The notes under the pieces were generated by a model, which had not been told where the DNA came from, did no database searches, and saw nothing but the letters and a program-made list of their open reading frames with translations. 64,000 nucleotides of DNA from contig NZ_CANPVT010000038.1 of assembly GCF_947581735.1 (NCBI RefSeq), positions 62,001-126,000 on the forward strand. Direction: 5' to 3'. Numbering within the stretch: the first letter of the stretch is position 1; each line of letters opens with the position of its first letter. This document shows positions 1-8,963 of this stretch, in pieces. Source of the stretch: Candidatus Palauibacter soopunensis (lineage in GTDB: Bacteria; Gemmatimonadota; Gemmatimonadetes; Palauibacterales; Palauibacteraceae). The position numbers were made by a program, and so were the translations under genes.

Positions 1-197
1 CGCGTGAGCCCCGTCCCCAGGAGCCGGAGGTCGGCGAGCAGCACCGCCCCGCCCAGGAGCCCGAGTCCCAGCAGGTGGACCGCCTCGATGATGGGGAAGG
101 CCCAGATCGATTCGCGCACGGCCGTCCCGAGGCCCGTGTTCTCGAGCCGCTCGAAGAAGGGAAGCCACGCTTCCGGCGCGAACTGACGCCCGCCCAT
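1..197 (-). CDS. Partial DUF6644-like membrane protein (N-terminal 65 residues)
   Basis: The start codon is at 197-195 and the reading frame is still open at base 1, so only the first 65 residues are visible and the gene is cut by the window edge. The visible part has an amphipathic start and one hydrophobic segment, and contains IEAVH and ADLRLLG. The gene just upstream has matching IESSH and NDLRLLG at the same relative positions, so the two are paralogs. Its start overlaps the upstream stop by one base (TGATG), which implies translational coupling. The conserved His in the first membrane segment could bind heme, given the cytochrome gene nearby; that is inference. The function is unknown. 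Confidence 0.75.
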   Translation of the reverse strand, partial: MGGRQFAPEAWLPFFERLENTGLGTAVRESIWAFPIIEAVHLLGLGLLGGAVLLADLRLLGTGLT

Positions 198-751
198 CAG
201 TCCCCCGCCACGTGGCAGCCCGCCGCCCAGTTCACCCAGCCCGGCTGTCCCGGGATGTCACAGTCGAACCAGTTGTAGGCGATGAGACGGCCCGCCACGA
301 TGATGAGCGCCCACGCCGCGAGCGAGATGGCGCCCGCCGCCCGGGCCCGTCCCGGAAGGACGGGCAGTCGTTCCCACTCCATCACGCGGCGGTGGATCCC
401 CCGGTGAAACAGGAAGGCGTTGAGGCCCGCCACCACGAACAGGATCACCTTCAGCCGGAAGAAGACGTTGTGGTAGTAGCGGACCGGGTTCGAGTAGAAG
501 ATGAGAACCCCGGTGACGACCATGACCGTGAATCCGATCCGGGTCCAGGGGAGGAGCCGGCCGGTGACTTCGGAGACGGGCACGCGCCGCATCGTCCAGC
601 CCAGCAGCCGGAGGTCGTTCATCATCACGGTGCCGAAGAAGAGGGCCACGGCCAGGACGTGGGAGGATTCGATCAGCGGCCACGCCAGCGTGGACTCCAG
701 CAGGGCGATGCTCCAGGGGGTGCTCCCCAACCACTCGAGGAAGCGTTCCAT
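197..751 (-). CDS. DUF6644-like multi-pass membrane protein
   Basis: A 184-residue integral membrane protein with about four hydrophobic segments (roughly 25-45, 72-88, 99-115 and 140-158). His residues lie at or near the membrane segments: SSH in segment 1, YYH before segment 3, and FLFHRGIH after segment 3. This pattern resembles small membrane cytochrome-like proteins, but I cannot identify heme ligands with certainty. It starts 12 bases after the cytochrome c gene and overlaps the next gene by one base, so the minus-strand cluster 2403-1 is probably one operon. The soluble cytochrome neighbour suggests an electron-transfer membrane partner; this is inference from context. The C-terminus (FDCDIPGQPGW...GCHVAGD) carries two Cys. 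Confidence 0.75.
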   Translation of the reverse strand: MERFLEWLGSTPWSIALLESTLAWPLIESSHVLAVALFFGTVMMNDLRLLGWTMRRVPVSEVTGRLLPWTRIGFTVMVVTGVLIFYSNPVRYYHNVFFRLKVILFVVAGLNAFLFHRGIHRRVMEWERLPVLPGRARAAGAISLAAWALIIVAGRLIAYNWFDCDIPGQPGWVNWAAGCHVAGD

Positions 752-763
752 GCGCCGGAAGGT

Positions 764-1318
764 CTAGCGACCGTCGCCGAGATCCGCCGCGTCCGTCACG
801 TCCGCGCCTGGATCCGGAGCTTCTTCAGGTCCCGGAGCGCTGTGGGGATCGCTCGGCCTGAGCGTTTCCGCCGCGTACCGGGCGTGGCAGTCGCGGCAGG
901 CGTAGTAGACCTCCGCGCCGGCGTCGAACACGGCGTCCGGGTTGCGGCGGTCCACGGCGTCCAGCGCCAGGCGGCCCGCCTCGACCATCGTTCGCGAGTG
1001 GTCCATCCAGTCGCCGCGGTCGCGCGCGCGGCCGTCCATCATCATCAGGCTGCCGGATTCGGCGAGGACGAAGGCCGCGTTGCGCAGCGAGGTCCAGTCC
1101 TCCTCGGTCAGGGGCCGGAACTGGTGCACGCCCGCTTCGGTGAGGACCTCGCCCACGCCGTCCCAGTAGGCCTCCGCAGCGGGCTCCATCACGGAGACCA
1201 TCAGTTCCTGCATGTCCGCGACGGGGACCGGCCGTTCCGGCGCCTCGCCGGTACAGCCGGCGGCAACCGAGAGGGCCAGGAGCGGCAGCGTGAAGGGCGG
1301 CAGCCTGGAGTTCTTCAT
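764..1318 (-). CDS. Lipoprotein cytochrome c with C-terminal heme motif (cytochrome c' like)
   Basis: A 184-residue exported protein. The N-terminal hydrophobic segment ends in SVAAGC, a lipobox, so it is probably anchored as a lipoprotein. The only heme-binding CxxCH motif (CRDCH) lies late in the chain, near residue 145. That position is typical of class II cytochromes c (cytochrome c'), in which four helices precede the heme site; the helical, Met-rich middle fits. The start at 1318 was chosen because it gives a clean signal peptide; the open frame runs further upstream but there lies antisense-like over the hydrolase gene. It sits 35 bases after the hydrolase and 12 before the membrane protein. 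It may carry electrons or bind small gaseous ligands. Confidence 0.8.
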   Translation of the reverse strand: MKNSRLPPFTLPLLALSVAAGCTGEAPERPVPVADMQELMVSVMEPAAEAYWDGVGEVLTEAGVHQFRPLTEEDWTSLRNAAFVLAESGSLMMMDGRARDRGDWMDHSRTMVEAGRLALDAVDRRNPDAVFDAGAEVYYACRDCHARYAAETLRPSDPHSAPGPEEAPDPGADVTDAADLGDGR

Positions 1319-1353
1319 GGCGGAGGAACCTATTCGCGCCGTCGGCGCCCGCG

Positions 1354-2403
1354 CTACGAACCCGGCGGCCGGCCGACGTCCGATTCCCGCCACGACTGAT
1401 CGGCGGGTTCGTCCGGGTCGGAGCGCAGGAACCGGACCAGCTCCGCGTGGAAGCGCTCCGGGATCTCGAACTGCGGAGAATGTCCGACCGTCGGGAAGAG
1501 GAAGAGTTCCGCGTTCTGCAGTTCCTCGGCGACATGGCGCGCGCGCGCCGGATAGTCGGCCACGAGGCGGTCGTCCGCGCCGCCGATGACGAGCGCCTTC
1601 GTCGTGATGTGCTGCCACTCGTAGACCACCGGGTCCTCGTACAGGATCGCCCGCTGCGCCGCCCGAACGCGCGCCATGCGCGGCCAGTCTCCGCTCAGCG
1701 TGAGGCCGTACTGGACCTTCACCCACTCGAGGTACTCCGGGCGCCAGCCGTTCGGGTAATAGCGCATGTGTCCGCGCAGGACCGACTGATACGTCGTTCC
1801 GTTGAGCACCGAATCGTAAGCTTCGTCGGCGTCGGTCCACCCCCGGCCGGGACGGGAGTCGGTGAGGCCGATCTGGTTCACCATGGCGACGTGCGTCGTC
1901 GTCTCGGAATACGTCGAGGCGAATCGGGTTGCCACCATCCCGCCCATCGAATGTCCGACGATCGCGGCGCGCTCGATCCCCAGGGCGTCGAGCAGCCGCT
2001 TCGCGTTCCGGGCGGGGATGTGGAGGTTGTAGTGGATGATGGGTTTCGAGGACCGGCCGAAGCCCAGCCGGTCGATCGCGATCACCCGGAACCCCTCGTT
2101 CCGCAGCGCCTCGATCGTGGGCCGGAACCCCCCGGCGAAGAAGTTCATCCCGTGGAAGAGGACGACCGTCTGTCCGTTCGGGGCGCCCGCCGGAGCCACA
2201 TCCATGTACGCGAGCCGATAGTCGTTCCCGTAGACCTCCACATCGAGGTACGACACCGGGTGCGGGTAGGGGACGTTGCTGTAGTCGATCGCGGTCGCCT
2301 CCCAGTCGGCCGGCGGCTCCGCGGGCGGCTCGGTCTGGGCCGAGAGCGGTCCGGCGGCGGCGAGGACCGTCGCGGCGGCGAGAAGCCGACGGGCGATGGG
2401 CAT
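1354..2403 (-). CDS. Secreted alpha/beta hydrolase
   Basis: A 349-residue protein with a cleavable signal peptide (residues 1-22, ending PLSAQ). It has the alpha/beta hydrolase fold marks: the oxyanion motif HGMNFFAGG near residue 84, the nucleophile elbow GHSMGG with Ser152, an acid Asp at 277-278 (GGADDR) and the catalytic His near 308 (VGHSP). Substrates of this broad family (esters, epoxides, haloalkanes) cannot be told from sequence. The start is fixed by a strong ribosome-binding site, AAAGGAGG, six bases upstream. It is the first gene of the minus-strand cluster reaching base 1 and is divergent from the M28 peptidase at 2496. Confidence 0.9.
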   Translation of the reverse strand: MPIARRLLAAATVLAAAGPLSAQTEPPAEPPADWEATAIDYSNVPYPHPVSYLDVEVYGNDYRLAYMDVAPAGAPNGQTVVLFHGMNFFAGGFRPTIEALRNEGFRVIAIDRLGFGRSSKPIIHYNLHIPARNAKRLLDALGIERAAIVGHSMGGMVATRFASTYSETTTHVAMVNQIGLTDSRPGRGWTDADEAYDSVLNGTTYQSVLRGHMRYYPNGWRPEYLEWVKVQYGLTLSGDWPRMARVRAAQRAILYEDPVVYEWQHITTKALVIGGADDRLVADYPARARHVAEELQNAELFLFPTVGHSPQFEIPERFHAELVRFLRSDPDEPADQSWRESDVGRPPGS

Positions 2404-2495
2404 GGGGGTCCTCCTTTCCGAATGGTTGCGGTTCCCCTGGGCACGAACCTACGGTGCGCGACACGGGCTGTCCCCTCGTTCCCGGAAGGTGCTTC

Positions 2496-3773
2496 ATGCG
2501 TACACGCTCATTCGCCGTGGCGGCCGTCGCCCTCTCCCTCGGAGTCGTCGCACCCGCGCTCCACGCGCAGGAATCCGCCGGCGAAGCGGAGGATCCGGTC
2601 GCGACCCTCGTCGCCCGGCTGACGCTCGACGACTACAAGACGACGCTCAAGGGCCTGACGCAGTTCGGCGACCGGCGTCAGGGAACGCAGCGCAACCGGG
2701 ATGCCGTCGACTGGATCGAGGCGCAGTTGCAGGCGTTCGGCTGCACGAACACGGAGCGCGTCTTCTACACCTTCCCGCCCCCGCGCCCGCCCGACGCGGC
2801 GCCCCGGCGAACGCCGCCCCGCGGTGGCACCGCCCGCCGCCGTCCCGCGCCGAACGACGGAGACCTCACCACGGCCACGGGCGGACGCGTGGGACGGCGC
2901 GGCCCCGGTTCGGGCGGGAGCACGATCTTCGGCTACCGCGGACGCACGGGCGTGAACCGCGACCTCATGGCCCAGCCCGACGAGCGCATCCGCGAACTCA
3001 ACCGCGAGGAGCCGGTCGACGGCGAGCGGTCCCAGGTCTACTGCACGAAGGTCGGGACGACGAACGCCGACGAGATGTACATCCTCGGCGCCCACATGGA
3101 CGGCCACGGCGTGAACGAGGCGGTGAACGACGACGGCTCCGGCACCGCCCTCGTCATGGAACTCGCCCGCATCTTCAGCGCCCCCGACGTGCAGACCGAG
3201 CGTTCGATCCGTTTCGTTCTCTGGAACAACGAGGAGACGGGCCTCAACGGGGCGCGAGCCTACGTCGCGCAGCGCCACGACCTGCAGGGGATCGAGGATC
3301 CGCCGGGCTCCGGCCGGTACCCCGAACCGCGCTGGCTGGGGATGGTGCAGCACGACATGATGCTCTGGGACCACGGCGCGCCGGGCCCCGACGGCCTGGT
3401 GAGCCGGGACCAGCGGCCCGAAGCGGACGTGAACATCGAGTTCCAGTCCAACTCGGAGCGGGCGGACGACTCGATGAAGCTCGCCTTCCTCTTCAAGGCC
3501 GCGAACGAGAACTACGCGACGGACTACCCGGCCGCGGTCGGCCCCCACATGACGAACACGGACTCGACCCCGTTCATGGACATCGTGCCGGCGATCAGCC
3601 TGCGCGAGAACGAGCGGGGCGCGCAGGTGGGCGCCGGGTGGGACCCGAACTGGCACCAGCCCACGGACGTGTGGACGACGTACACGGACGACGACTTCCG
3701 GCTCGGCCTCAACGCCGCGCAGACGACGCTCGCCGCGATCGCTCAGCTCACCGGCGCCAGGCTCGACAACTGA
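2496..3773 (+). CDS. Secreted M28 family zinc peptidase
   Basis: A 425-residue protein with signal peptide 1-25. The M28 metal site is complete: His200 and Asp202 (AHMDGH), Asp212/213 (NDDGSG), the Glu246-Glu247 pair (NNEETG) that supplies the base and a ligand, and a late His (WHQPTD). Aminopeptidases and carboxypeptidases of this family use two zinc ions. Residues about 94-145 are a Pro/Arg/Gly-rich, low-complexity insert not needed for the fold. I chose ATG 2496 because GGAAGG lies six bases upstream and the signal peptide begins there, although the frame opens earlier. It is convergent with the cyclophilin gene, with only nine bases between the stops. Confidence 0.9.
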   Translation: MRTRSFAVAAVALSLGVVAPALHAQESAGEAEDPVATLVARLTLDDYKTTLKGLTQFGDRRQGTQRNRDAVDWIEAQLQAFGCTNTERVFYTFPPPRPPDAAPRRTPPRGGTARRRPAPNDGDLTTATGGRVGRRGPGSGGSTIFGYRGRTGVNRDLMAQPDERIRELNREEPVDGERSQVYCTKVGTTNADEMYILGAHMDGHGVNEAVNDDGSGTALVMELARIFSAPDVQTERSIRFVLWNNEETGLNGARAYVAQRHDLQGIEDPPGSGRYPEPRWLGMVQHDMMLWDHGAPGPDGLVSRDQRPEADVNIEFQSNSERADDSMKLAFLFKAANENYATDYPAAVGPHMTNTDSTPFMDIVPAISLRENERGAQVGAGWDPNWHQPTDVWTTYTDDDFRLGLNAAQTTLAAIAQLTGARLDN

Positions 3774-3782
3774 CCGCGCTCG

Positions 3783-4394
3783 CTACTTGCGGTATGCCCT
3801 CGTGATCCTGATGGGCGGGGTGAGTTGTTGCGCGTCGTAGGGTGCCCGGTGGATCGCCAGCACTACGTCCATGCCGGCCACGACGCGCCCGAAGGCGGCG
3901 AAGCCCTGGCCGTCGGGGTTTCGCATGCCGCCGAAGTCGAGTGACGGCTGGTCGCCGATGCAGATGAAGAAGCTCTGCGTGGCGGTGTCAGGGCCGCCGC
4001 GCGCCATCGAGACCGTCCCGTCCTCGTGCAGGAGCCCGGTCTCCGAGGTGCGTTCCAGCGCGATGGGTGGGAAAGTCTCGGCCTCCGTGTCCGGGTTCCG
4101 TCCGCCTTGGACGACGGCGATCCGGATGGAGTCGTTGGGCTGGTTGTCCGCGTGCACGGTCCGGAAGAAGGTGCCGCCGTCGTAGAACCCGCCGTCCACG
4201 TAGCGGAGGAAGTTGGCCGCGGTGACGGGCGCGCGGTCGACGTCCACTTCGAGTTCGAAAGCGCCCATCTCCGTCTCGACGACGACGAGGACCGGGTCCC
4301 CGGACGTGGCCGGGACGGAAGCGACGCCCGCGACCCCCGCGGTGAGCGGCACAACGGTGGCCGCCATCATCCATCGAGCCCGACCCGTTCGCAC
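3783..4394 (-). CDS. Secreted cyclophilin-type peptidyl-prolyl isomerase
   Basis: About 203 residues. An N-terminal hydrophobic stretch (export signal or anchor) is followed by a compact cyclophilin domain. Recognisable elements are VVVETEMGAFELEV at the start of the barrel, FYDGGTFFRTVH carrying the catalytic-type Phe-Arg, VQGG, the Gln-Ser-Phe-Phe block (TQSFFICIG) and AFGRVVAGMDVV. It should speed proline isomerisation in exported proteins. A GTG start at 4394 fits best because AAGGAGGG sits seven bases upstream. An ATG 27 bases earlier is in frame but would place that ribosome-binding site inside the coding sequence. It is divergent from the Gfo/Idh/MocA gene. Confidence 0.9.
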   Translation of the reverse strand: MRTGRARWMMAATVVPLTAGVAGVASVPATSGDPVLVVVETEMGAFELEVDVDRAPVTAANFLRYVDGGFYDGGTFFRTVHADNQPNDSIRIAVVQGGRNPDTEAETFPPIALERTSETGLLHEDGTVSMARGGPDTATQSFFICIGDQPSLDFGGMRNPDGQGFAAFGRVVAGMDVVLAIHRAPYDAQQLTPPIRITRAYRK

Positions 4395-4400
4395 GCTTGT

Positions 4401-4408
4401 CCCTCCTT
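4401..4408 (-). promoter_or_regulatory. Ribosome-binding site selecting the GTG start of the cyclophilin
   Basis: Read on the minus strand this is AAGGAGGG, a near-perfect match to the 16S anti-Shine-Dalgarno, seven bases before GTG 4394. It decides between that start and the in-frame ATG at 4421. Confidence 0.7.
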
Positions 4409-4497
4409 TTGCTGACTTCATCGGCACAACCTTACGTTTTCGAGCCAGCCCCGGGCGAACCTCGCCCTCGAAACCATGGGATGAATGTGTATCCGAC

Positions 4498-5919
4498 ATG
4501 AGCGAAGAAAAGAGAGGACCGGGTTCCCGGCGGCCCCCCGACCGCGATCGCCGGAGCTTCGTCAAGTCCGTGGCCGCCGGTTCCGTGCTTGCCGCAGGCG
4601 CGCCCTCGCTGCTGGCCGGAGCCGATTCCGGCCTTTCGAGCGCACCCGCCGCCCGCCGCACGCTCACGCGAGAGCCCGCTAACCGTCGTGCGGCGCCGTC
4701 CGACGACCTCGGCCTGGCCGTGATCGGCGCCGGCGGGATGGGCATGGCGGACGTCGCGACCGCGCTCCGCATCCCGGGGGTGAAGCTGGTCGCCGCCTGC
4801 GACGTATTCGACGGCCGACTCGAAGCCGCGCGCGAGCGGCACGGGGACATCGTCACGACCCGCGACTACCGGGAAATCCTCGCCCGCGATGATGTCCAAG
4901 CGGTCATCGTCGGCACCCCCGACCACTGGCACCAGCCGATCTCCGTCGACGCCCTGCGCGCCGGCAAGGCGGTCTACTGCGAGAAGCCGATGGTGCACCG
5001 GATCGAGGAGGGGCACGACCTGATCGCGGCCGAGCAGGAGTCCGGGTCCGTCTTCCAGGTGGGGAGCCAGGGGATGAGTTCGCTCGGCAACGAGAAGGCG
5101 AAGGAACTCTACGAGGAGGGGGCCATCGGCGAACTCAACTACGCCGAGGGCTTCTGGGCGCGCAACGACCCGATCGGCGCGTGGCAGTACCCGATCCCGG
5201 CCGGCGCCTCCGAGGCGACGGTCGACTGGAAGGGTTTCCTCGGACCGGCGCCGGAGCGGCCGTACGACCCGCTGCGGATCTTTCGCTGGCGCAACTACCG
5301 CGACTACGGGACGGGCGTGGCGGGCGACCTCTTCGTCCACCTCTTCTCCAGTCTCCACTTCGTCGTGAGTTCGCGCGGCCCGACCCGGATCCAGGCCGCA
5401 GGCGGGCTCCGCTACTGGAAGGACGGCCGCGAGGTGCCGGACGTGCTCCTGGGCGTGTTCGATTATCCCGAGACGGAGACGCACCCGGGATTCAACCTCT
5501 CGCTGCGCGTGAACTTCGTGGACGGCACCTCGGGCAGCACCTTCCTTCGCCTCGTGGGGAGCGAGGGAGCGATGGACGTCACGTGGACCGAGGTCATCCT
5601 CCGCAAGAACGTCGCCGTCGATCCGATGGACGCCTTCTCGCAGGAGAAGATGGCCGAGGCCGCGGCGTCGGCGGACGGGCTCCCGCCGCGGGTCCGGATG
5701 CTTCCCCCGGCCGAGGTCCGGTACGAGGTGGAGCGCGGGTATCGCGGCGCCCACGTCGACCACTTCTTCAACTGGTTCGAAGCGATCCGCGGCGGGCCGC
5801 CCGTTCGGGAGGACGCGACCTTCGGGCTGCGCGCGGCCGCCCCCGCGCTGGCCTGCAACCTCTCCTACTTCGAGGACCGCATCGTGCACTGGGATCCCGA
5901 CGCCATGAGGCTCGTCTGA
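4498..5919 (+). CDS. Tat-exported Gfo/Idh/MocA family oxidoreductase
   Basis: A 473-residue protein with a twin-arginine signal (RR at residues 18-19, RRSFVK, followed by a hydrophobic Ala-rich stretch), so it is folded with cofactor before export. The Rossmann nucleotide motif is GAGGMG near residues 77-82, and the family motif EKPM is at 162-165 with the usual GTPDHWH before it. Members oxidise or reduce sugars and inositols with NAD(P); several exported ones act in redox-neutral glycoside chemistry. It overlaps the DUF1080 gene by one base. The partner fits, since DUF1080 proteins are linked to 3-keto-glycoside hydrolysis, so the pair may process modified sugars in the periplasm (inference). 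Confidence 0.9.
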   Translation: MSEEKRGPGSRRPPDRDRRSFVKSVAAGSVLAAGAPSLLAGADSGLSSAPAARRTLTREPANRRAAPSDDLGLAVIGAGGMGMADVATALRIPGVKLVAACDVFDGRLEAARERHGDIVTTRDYREILARDDVQAVIVGTPDHWHQPISVDALRAGKAVYCEKPMVHRIEEGHDLIAAEQESGSVFQVGSQGMSSLGNEKAKELYEEGAIGELNYAEGFWARNDPIGAWQYPIPAGASEATVDWKGFLGPAPERPYDPLRIFRWRNYRDYGTGVAGDLFVHLFSSLHFVVSSRGPTRIQAAGGLRYWKDGREVPDVLLGVFDYPETETHPGFNLSLRVNFVDGTSGSTFLRLVGSEGAMDVTWTEVILRKNVAVDPMDAFSQEKMAEAAASADGLPPRVRMLPPAEVRYEVERGYRGAHVDHFFNWFEAIRGGPPVREDATFGLRAAAPALACNLSYFEDRIVHWDPDAMRLV

Positions 5920-7280
5920 TGCCCGCCCCGCGACGCCACCGGATGACGGTGCCCAGTCTCAGCCCGCGTTCCGTCCGGGCCCTTGTCGGAACCCTGGCCA
6001 TGGTTCTGGGGGCAGCTTGCACGGAGGCTCCCGAGCCCGCCGCCGACGCGGCCGGGGAAGTTCCCCCGAACACGCTCACGGACGCCGAACGCGAAGCCGG
6101 CTGGCGCCTCCTCTTCGACGGCGAGACGACGGCCGGCTGGCGCGGCTACAACCTCGAGACCTTTCCGGGCACGGGCTGGGCGGTGATCGACGGCGCCCTC
6201 GTCGTGGGCGCGACGGCGACCGACCCCGACGTGGCGATCGGCGGCGACATCGTCACGACCGAATCCTTCTCCGACTTCGACCTCCGGTTCGAATTCATGC
6301 TCTCGGAGGTTGCGAACAGCGGCGTGCTCTATCGCGTGATCGAAGAGGAGGGCGCCGCGATCTGGTACAACGCGCCCGAATACCAGGTGCTCGACGACCC
6401 GGCGTACATCGAGATGGGCACGATGGACATGCACACGCACCTGACCGGGGACAACTACGACCTCCACGCCTCGGGCGAGAAAACGCTCCGCGGTCCCGGC
6501 GAGTGGAACGAGGGCCGCATCCGCATCCAGAACAACCGCGTGGAACACTGGCTTAACGGGACGAAGACGGTCGAGTACGAGTTGGGGTCCCCGGCATGGG
6601 AGGCGCTCGTCGCCGCGAGCAAGTTCGCTCCCTATCCCCGCTACGGCCGCGCCGAGTCCGGGCCGATCGGCCTCCAGGACCACGGGCGCAACGTCTGGTA
6701 CCGCAACATCCGGATCCGTCCCCTCGAACCCGTCTCTCTCTTCAACGGCGAGAACCTCGACGGCTGGCGCGTGCACGGGACCGAACTCTGGTACGTGGAA
6801 GAGGGAGAAGGAGGCGGGGAAATCGTGTGCGAAAGCGGCCCCGACGCGGAGTACGGCTATCTGGTCACTGAAGCGACCTACCGCGACTTCGACCTCACCG
6901 TCGAGTTCAAGCAGGAGGCGGACGGGAACAGCGGCGTCTTCCTGCGCTCCAGCGTGGAAGGGACGACGGTGAGCGGCTGGCAGGCCGAGGTCGCGCCCCC
7001 GGGCCTGTTCACCGGCGGCATCTACGAGTCGTACGGCCGCGGCTGGCTCGTGCAGCCCGACGCGGAACTCGACGCCGCGCTCCGCATGGGTGACTGGAAC
7101 ACGATGCGTATCCGCGCCGACGGCGACCGCGTAGCGACGTGGTTGAACGGCACGAAGATGGTCGACTTCGAGGATGACCGGATCGGCGCCGCCGAGGGCT
7201 CCGTCGCGCTCCAGATCCACGACGGCGGCGGCATCAAGGTCCGCTGGCGCAACCTGAGAATCACCGACCTTGGCGGCTGA
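5919..7280 (+). CDS. Double DUF1080 (3-keto-disaccharide hydrolase-like) lipoprotein
   Basis: About 453 residues. After a hydrophobic leader ending near a Cys (LGAACTE, a weak lipobox) come two tandem DUF1080 domains of about 200 residues. Each begins with a Gly-Trp block (LLFDGETTAGWRGY and LFNGENLDGWRVHG) and repeats the SGVLYR/SGVFLR, NEGRIRI/NTMRIRA, HWLNGTK/TWLNGTK and Ile-Arg-(Pro/Thr)-Leu landmarks. The domain is a concanavalin-like jelly roll; some members hydrolyse 3-keto-glycosides. The two copies in one chain have diverged, so they may bind different faces of a glycan. The ATG at 5919 overlaps the upstream stop; ATG 5943 is an alternative start that shortens the leader. Confidence 0.88.
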   Translation: MPAPRRHRMTVPSLSPRSVRALVGTLAMVLGAACTEAPEPAADAAGEVPPNTLTDAEREAGWRLLFDGETTAGWRGYNLETFPGTGWAVIDGALVVGATATDPDVAIGGDIVTTESFSDFDLRFEFMLSEVANSGVLYRVIEEEGAAIWYNAPEYQVLDDPAYIEMGTMDMHTHLTGDNYDLHASGEKTLRGPGEWNEGRIRIQNNRVEHWLNGTKTVEYELGSPAWEALVAASKFAPYPRYGRAESGPIGLQDHGRNVWYRNIRIRPLEPVSLFNGENLDGWRVHGTELWYVEEGEGGGEIVCESGPDAEYGYLVTEATYRDFDLTVEFKQEADGNSGVFLRSSVEGTTVSGWQAEVAPPGLFTGGIYESYGRGWLVQPDAELDAALRMGDWNTMRIRADGDRVATWLNGTKMVDFEDDRIGAAEGSVALQIHDGGGIKVRWRNLRITDLGG

Positions 7281-7356
7281 CGGCCGAGGTTTTGACCCGG
7301 CGGATACGATCCGCGTAGACTTTCCGGGACGACTCCCTCTTGTAAGGAGCCATGTG

Positions 7357-8955
7357 ATGCCGCATACGAAGCGGATCTTGTCTCTCGTCCGGAGATCTTC
7401 CGTCCTGCCCGTCCTCATGTTGTTCTCCGCCGGCGGAATGGCGGCGCAGAACGGTGGCCCCGCCGCGACGGCGCGTCACGCCGCGACGGATGCGCCGGGT
7501 GTCGAGGCGGCCGACGTGACGTTCAGCCGCGACATCGCGCCGATCCTGCAGCGGGCCTGCGTTCGCTGTCACCGCGACAACGGCGTCGCCCCGATGCCGC
7601 TTGTCACGTATGAGGACGTCCAGCCGTACGCGAGTATGATCGCCCGCCGAACCCAGATTCGGGACCGGGCCGGCGCCATGCCCCCGTGGTACGTCGAGAA
7701 GGACATCGGCATCCAGCACTTCAAGGACGACATGTCGCTGGACGAGTGGGAGATCGAGGCGCTCGACGCCTGGCGGCGCGCCGGCACGCCCGAGGGCGAC
7801 CCGGCGGATCTCCCGCCCCAGCTGGAGTTCGACGACGACGTGGTATGGGCCGCGGGCGAGCCGGACCTGATCGTCAAACTCCCCGAGGTGCTGGTGAAGG
7901 GCGACGCTCCGGACTGGTGGGGGGACATCGAGAGCGTGCCCACGGGTCTCACCGAGGACCGCTACGTGAAGTCCGTCGAGATCCGCGAGGTGAACGACGT
8001 GCCCCAGCGCAGGGACGGGGAACACGGCGGGCGCCACACGGTCGGCGGCCGCTTCGTCGTCCACCACATGATCTGGAGCACCCGCGTGCTCGAGGGCCAG
8101 GAGACGGGCCCGGGTTCGCGGCGCGCCTCCACGGACACGGGCTGGCCGGTGCACGAGGTCGGCCGCGAACCCGACCTCTTCGACAACGACGCGGGCCGTC
8201 TGCTCAGGGCGGGCTCCTCGGTGGTCTCGAACTCCGTCCACCTCCATTCCAACGGCCGCGACACGCGCGCCCACCTTGAGATCGGCTTCCGGTTCCATCC
8301 TGAGGACTACGAGCCCAAATACAGGCGGACGATCCTCGGGCTCGGCAACGGAAGCGACATCGACATCCGGCCGGGCGTCGCGGGGCAGGAACTGCACGCC
8401 TACAAGGTGCTGAACCAGCACACGAAGCTCGTGACCTTCGAGCCGCACCTGCACGCGCCCGGCATGCGCATGTGCCTCGAGGCGATCTGGGGGTTCAACG
8501 TCGAGACGCTGAACTGCGTCGGCTACGACCACAACTGGGTGCGCGGCTACACCTACGCGCAGGATCACCAGCCGCTCCTCCCGAAGGGGACGGTCCTCCA
8601 CATCATCGGCTACATGGACACCTCCGAAGCGAATCGGAACGTTCCCGACACGCGCAACTGGCAGGGCTCCGGGAACCGCTCGGTCGCGAACATGTTCATC
8701 GACCTCGGCATGCGCGTGGAGATGACGGATGAGCAGTTCGTGGAAGAGATGGCGATGCGCCGGCACCGGCTCGCGCTCGGACCCAACGACCATGTCGTCG
8801 GCTGCCCGCTGTGCATGGTCATCCCCGCGAACGGGGACATGAGCTACTTCACGGACGCCGAGTGGGCACAGCCCGATGCCGCCACCGAGGCGGAGTCTTC
8901 CGCTGACGGCGAGACGGGATCCGGGGACGGCCGCGACCCCGGCGAGCACCGGTAA
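7357..8955 (+). CDS. Cytochrome c fused to PHM-like copper monooxygenase domain
   Basis: A 532-residue exported protein. Residues about 50-150 hold a single c-type heme motif (CVRCH, Cys68-His72) in a domain with the PPWYVE block common to this group. The rest resembles the copper type II monooxygenases (peptidylglycine alpha-hydroxylating, ascorbate-dependent): VVHHMIWS, SVHLHSNG, FEPHLHAPGMRM and YDHNW offer His and Met copper ligands in order. The heme domain could deliver electrons instead of ascorbate; that is inference. The start has AAGGAG seven bases upstream. It follows the DUF1080 gene by 76 bases and is eight bases before the next gene, so it probably acts with that secreted protein. 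Confidence 0.8.
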   Translation: MPHTKRILSLVRRSSVLPVLMLFSAGGMAAQNGGPAATARHAATDAPGVEAADVTFSRDIAPILQRACVRCHRDNGVAPMPLVTYEDVQPYASMIARRTQIRDRAGAMPPWYVEKDIGIQHFKDDMSLDEWEIEALDAWRRAGTPEGDPADLPPQLEFDDDVVWAAGEPDLIVKLPEVLVKGDAPDWWGDIESVPTGLTEDRYVKSVEIREVNDVPQRRDGEHGGRHTVGGRFVVHHMIWSTRVLEGQETGPGSRRASTDTGWPVHEVGREPDLFDNDAGRLLRAGSSVVSNSVHLHSNGRDTRAHLEIGFRFHPEDYEPKYRRTILGLGNGSDIDIRPGVAGQELHAYKVLNQHTKLVTFEPHLHAPGMRMCLEAIWGFNVETLNCVGYDHNWVRGYTYAQDHQPLLPKGTVLHIIGYMDTSEANRNVPDTRNWQGSGNRSVANMFIDLGMRVEMTDEQFVEEMAMRRHRLALGPNDHVVGCPLCMVIPANGDMSYFTDAEWAQPDAATEAESSADGETGSGDGRDPGEHR

Positions 8956-8963
8956 AGATCGTC

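Noticed and set aside
764-2497. A single 577-residue minus-strand reading covering the hydrolase and the cytochrome
   Set aside because: Only the last 184 residues look like protein; the first part is the hydrolase region read in the wrong frame. The real cytochrome start is 1318.
7261-8949. Long minus-strand open frame opposite the cytochrome/PHM gene
   Set aside because: It mirrors the coding gene with biased Arg/Val/His composition and no recognisable motif or ribosome-binding site.
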